From the NCBI GenBank assembly GCA_023266955.1, contig JAHFOH010000063.1:1-7375 (forward strand): a stretch of DNA of 7,375 nucleotides, written 5' to 3'. The stretch is from Nitrososphaerota archaeon. GTDB lineage: Archaea; Thermoproteota; Nitrososphaeria; Nitrososphaerales; JAHFOH01. The translations under genes were made by a program, and so were the position numbers. Of this stretch, positions 5,494-7,375 are shown in pieces. The stretch's first letter is position 1. Each line of letters begins with the position of its first letter. The notes under the pieces were generated by a model that worked only from the letters and a program-made list of their open reading frames with translations, searched no databases and was not told the DNA's origin.

Positions 5494-6024
5494 ATGTCTC
5501 GTTCCATGAGGCGAATCCAATTACTTGTTGTCGGATATGGTCAAGAGATCTGCACTCCTAAAGCGTACGATATCGCATATCAGGTTGGAAAAGAAGTGGC
5601 AGCTCATGACGCGGTGTTGCTGACAGGGGGCCTAGGAGGAGTTATGGAAGCAGCGGCGAAGGGGGTGAAGGAGGCGGGCGGAATCTCTGTTGGTGTTATC
5701 CCCTACGAAGACTTCTCTCACGCAAACCCTTACAGCGATGTTGTAATTGCCACAGGAATAGGATTTGCTAGGAATTACATCACAGCTTATTCGGCTGACG
5801 CAGTCATAGTTGTGGGAGGAGGTGTTGGAACGCTAATTGAGATGTCGATAGCCTATCAAAAGAAGAAGCCCATAATCACCCTGTTAGGCAGTGGTGGAAT
5901 TGCCGACGAATATGCTGGCAAGTCTCTGGATGAGCGGAAGCTTACGACAGTAATTGGAGAAGATTCTCCAAGAAAGGCTGTGAAGAGAGCGCTCCTGGAA
6001 GTTGGTCACATTAGAAGTAGCTGA
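5494..6024 (+). CDS. TIGR00725/LOG-like Rossmann nucleotide-binding protein
   Basis: A 176-residue protein of the lysine-decarboxylase-like/LOG superfamily, closest in pattern to the TIGR00725 group. The phosphate loop 'LLTGGLGGVMEAAAKG' is at residues 42-57; 'GIGFARNYI' (88-96) supplies the conserved Arg93; and 'VVGGGVGTLIEM' (106-117) is the counterpart of the PGGxGTxxE motif, with Gly in place of the first Pro and Glu116 kept. LOG enzymes cleave nucleotide 5'-monophosphates to free base and ribose phosphate; for TIGR00725-type members the substrate is not established. ATG 5494 is chosen because the conserved strand begins just after it ('IQLLVVGYG') and an AGG-TTGATC element resembling a Shine-Dalgarno precedes it. 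An in-frame TTG at 5449 adds only 15 residues without family character, and ATG 5506 is also possible. It is divergent from the Lrp/CoA-binding operon; endonuclease III follows after 66 nt. Confidence 0.85.
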   Translation: MSRSMRRIQLLVVGYGQEICTPKAYDIAYQVGKEVAAHDAVLLTGGLGGVMEAAAKGVKEAGGISVGVIPYEDFSHANPYSDVVIATGIGFARNYITAYSADAVIVVGGGVGTLIEMSIAYQKKKPIITLLGSGGIADEYAGKSLDERKLTTVIGEDSPRKAVKRALLEVGHIRSS

Positions 6025-6090
6025 ATGAAATATTATGCTTATGTTCCTGCGGCATCATCAACATGTTAACAAGCTGCTGGAAGAATCTCA

Positions 6091-6816
6091 TTGAGTCGAA
6101 AGATTAAGTTCTACACGGGAGACGAGCCGAATCCTGCAGCCCGAAGAATCTTCAAAGTTCTTCGTAAGAGGTTCAGAATACGTGTCGAAGAGTTTGCGTC
6201 TCTTAAGGCAGCGAAGGAATTCGGTGATGCTTTTAGCACTCTAGTAATGACTATCCTGTCTCAGAACTCCACTGATGTGAGCGCTATCCGAGCCTTCCAG
6301 AGATTAGAGACATCCGTTGGAATTACTCCACAGCTCCTTGCCAGTGCTGACGTAGATGATATCGAGAAAGCAATTCGAGTCGGTGGCTTACAGAGGACGA
6401 AGTCTAAGGCAATCAAACAGTTAGCGAAGGCTGTGCTTGAACGCTTTGAAGGTAAGCTGGATACCATTCTCAACCTACCCTTAGATGAAGCAAGGGAGAC
6501 CCTGATGAGTCTACCGAAGGTGGGTCCGAAGACGGCTGATGTGCTACTCGTATCGGTAGGAGGCAAGCCAACTGTGCCTGTAGATACTCATGTGAACAGG
6601 GTTTCGAGGCGATTGGGTTTGGCGCCGTTGAAGGGAGGCTATGAGGATGTTAGGCAGTCTCTTCAGAAGCTGTATCCTCCGACCCAGTATCATGAATTGC
6701 ATTTATTACTAATTGCTCATGGGAGAAGATATTGCACAGCAAGAAAACCGCTGTGTCCAATATGTCCTGTGAGAAACTACTGTCCTTATCCAGACAAGAG
6801 CGCTAAAATTGGCTAG
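6091..6816 (+). CDS. nth: endonuclease III (DNA glycosylase/AP lyase, Fe-S)
   Basis: A 241-residue base-excision-repair enzyme that removes oxidised pyrimidines and nicks the abasic site. 'TILSQNSTDVSA' (54-65) is the archaeal form of the substrate-contact helix. The helix-hairpin-helix 'LPKVGPKTADVLL' (141-153) carries the catalytic Lys147, and 'VPVDTHVNRVSRRLGL' (162-177) carries the catalytic Asp165. The C-terminus has the complete [4Fe-4S] loop Cys215-x6-Cys222-x2-Cys225-x5-Cys231. All active-site elements are present, so it should be functional. It is somewhat longer than E. coli Nth (211) because of a basic N-terminal extension. The start is TTG 6091: the frame has a TAA at 6067-6069, GGAAG lies 7 nt before the TTG, and the next Met (53) is inside the domain. 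It lies 66 nt after the LOG-like gene and could be in the same transcript. It converges with the PfpI/DJ-1 gene. Confidence 0.95.
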   Translation: MSRKIKFYTGDEPNPAARRIFKVLRKRFRIRVEEFASLKAAKEFGDAFSTLVMTILSQNSTDVSAIRAFQRLETSVGITPQLLASADVDDIEKAIRVGGLQRTKSKAIKQLAKAVLERFEGKLDTILNLPLDEARETLMSLPKVGPKTADVLLVSVGGKPTVPVDTHVNRVSRRLGLAPLKGGYEDVRQSLQKLYPPTQYHELHLLLIAHGRRYCTARKPLCPICPVRNYCPYPDKSAKIG

Positions 6817-6817
6817 A

Positions 6818-7375
6818 CTAGGTGAGTTGTTTCCTCTTCTGTCTGAGAGCTAGACTCGGTACCTTCAGCTCTTTCAATGTGGCGATTATTTCTCTGCAGA
6901 AGGCGGGTAGATCGTCTGGGAAGCGTGACGTGATGAGATTTCCATCTTTCACTACTTCTCTATCCACGTATTTGGCTCCAGCGTTGATGATGTCATCTTT
7001 GATGGCTTTTACGCAGGTTGCTGTTCTTCCTTTCAAGATTCCGGCGGAAACCAGTACTGAACCTGCGTGACAGATCGCTCCAACAACTTTAGCTTGGCTA
7101 TTCATGTTCCGTACAAAACTTAGGATTGATTCGTGTCTCCTTAGATAGTCTGGAGCCCAACCTCCAGGTATGATCACTGCGTCAAAATCGTCAGCCTTTA
7201 CTTTGTCAGCGGCTGTATCAGCTCTAACTTCGTAGCCATGCTTGCTTTTGTAAATCGTGCTGGTTCCTGTGCCGACAACGGTCGTTGCCGCTCCTTCCTC
7301 CCTCATTCTATAGAGAGGATACCACAGCTCCAAATCCTCGTAAAAGTTCTCAGCCAGCATAGCCACCTTTCTTCC
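6818..7375 (-). CDS. DJ-1/PfpI family protein, 5'-partial
   Basis: The minus-strand frame is open to the last base of the window (185 visible residues plus stop). The first codons read 'GRKVAMLAENFYEDLELWYP', and family members usually have a few residues such as M-x-K before 'KVA', so the start is probably just past the right edge; the GTG at 7366 is the Val of this strand, not a likely start. Signatures are the conserved Glu in 'ENFYEDLE' (9-16), 'FDAVIIPGGWAPDYLRR' (64-80), the nucleophile elbow 'GAICHAGSVL' with Cys102-His103, and 'LITSRFPDDLPAFCREI' (147-163). The family includes intracellular PfpI-type peptidases, glyoxalase III/deglycases and chaperones. The Cys-His pair and Glu are kept, so an active enzyme is likely, with the exact activity undetermined. 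The basic C-terminal tail 'LRQKRKQLT' is slightly extended. The stop codon is one base from that of endonuclease III. Confidence 0.93.
   Translation of the reverse strand, partial: GRKVAMLAENFYEDLELWYPLYRMREEGAATTVVGTGTSTIYKSKHGYEVRADTAADKVKADDFDAVIIPGGWAPDYLRRHESILSFVRNMNSQAKVVGAICHAGSVLVSAGILKGRTATCVKAIKDDIINAGAKYVDREVVKDGNLITSRFPDDLPAFCREIIATLKELKVPSLALRQKRKQLT

Noticed and set aside
6261..6566. A 101-codon minus-strand frame inside the endonuclease III gene
   Set aside because: It is opposite the helix-hairpin-helix region of a clearly real gene; its Ser/Leu-rich product is a typical shadow.
1..7375. CRISPR array, IS element, prophage or defence island
   Set aside because: No spaced direct repeats, transposase, integrase, terminal inverted repeats or nuclease/helicase-type defence genes were seen; the recognised genes are housekeeping or metabolic types.

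Overview
This window looks like ordinary chromosomal DNA from an archaeon, most likely an uncultivated Thermoproteota/TACK lineage of the Bathyarchaeia type. That placement is inferred from gene content and signals, not from a marker gene. The supporting observations are an LLM-class (F420-type) oxidoreductase, a stand-alone Lrp/AsnC ligand-binding protein, the archaeal-type 'ILSQNSTD' helix of endonuclease III, TATA-like boxes about 30-60 nt before several starts, mixed ATG/TTG starts, and moderate GC. I see no tRNA, rRNA, CRISPR array, IS element, integrase or att-like repeat.

Left part (1-1363, + strand): the C-terminal ~453 residues of a PYROXD2/phytoene-dehydrogenase-like FAD oxidoreductase whose N-terminus lies off the left edge. 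Positions 1364-2243 hold no confident gene on the + strand. On the minus strand, two overlapping hydrophobic reading frames (2152->1862 and 1908->1459) look like either two small membrane proteins or one ~230-residue membrane protein broken by a +1 frameshift. They end at a hairpin followed by a T-run.

Middle (2244-4611, + strand): an SRPBCC lipid/ligand-binding-fold protein, then a divergent NAD kinase homologue and an LLM-class oxidoreductase 27 nt apart. The last two are probably co-transcribed and could share a redox-cofactor theme (NADP(H)/F420/flavin).

Right part: a minus-strand two-gene operon (5416->4637) encodes a 79-residue Lrp/AsnC-type effector domain and, starting directly after its stop codon, a CoA-binding Rossmann protein with a Pro/Thr-rich N-terminal extension. 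Divergent from it across a ~78-nt intergenic region is a + strand LOG/TIGR00725-like nucleotide-binding protein (5494-6024), followed by endonuclease III with a complete Fe-S motif and catalytic Lys/Asp (6091-6816). A PfpI/DJ-1 family protein on the minus strand converges with one base between stop codons; its start lies beyond the right edge.

I did not find a convincing new multi-gene system. The observations most worth checking are the split/frameshifted orphan membrane protein with its terminator, the NAD kinase homologue that has lost several cofactor-binding motifs, and its pairing with the LLM enzyme.
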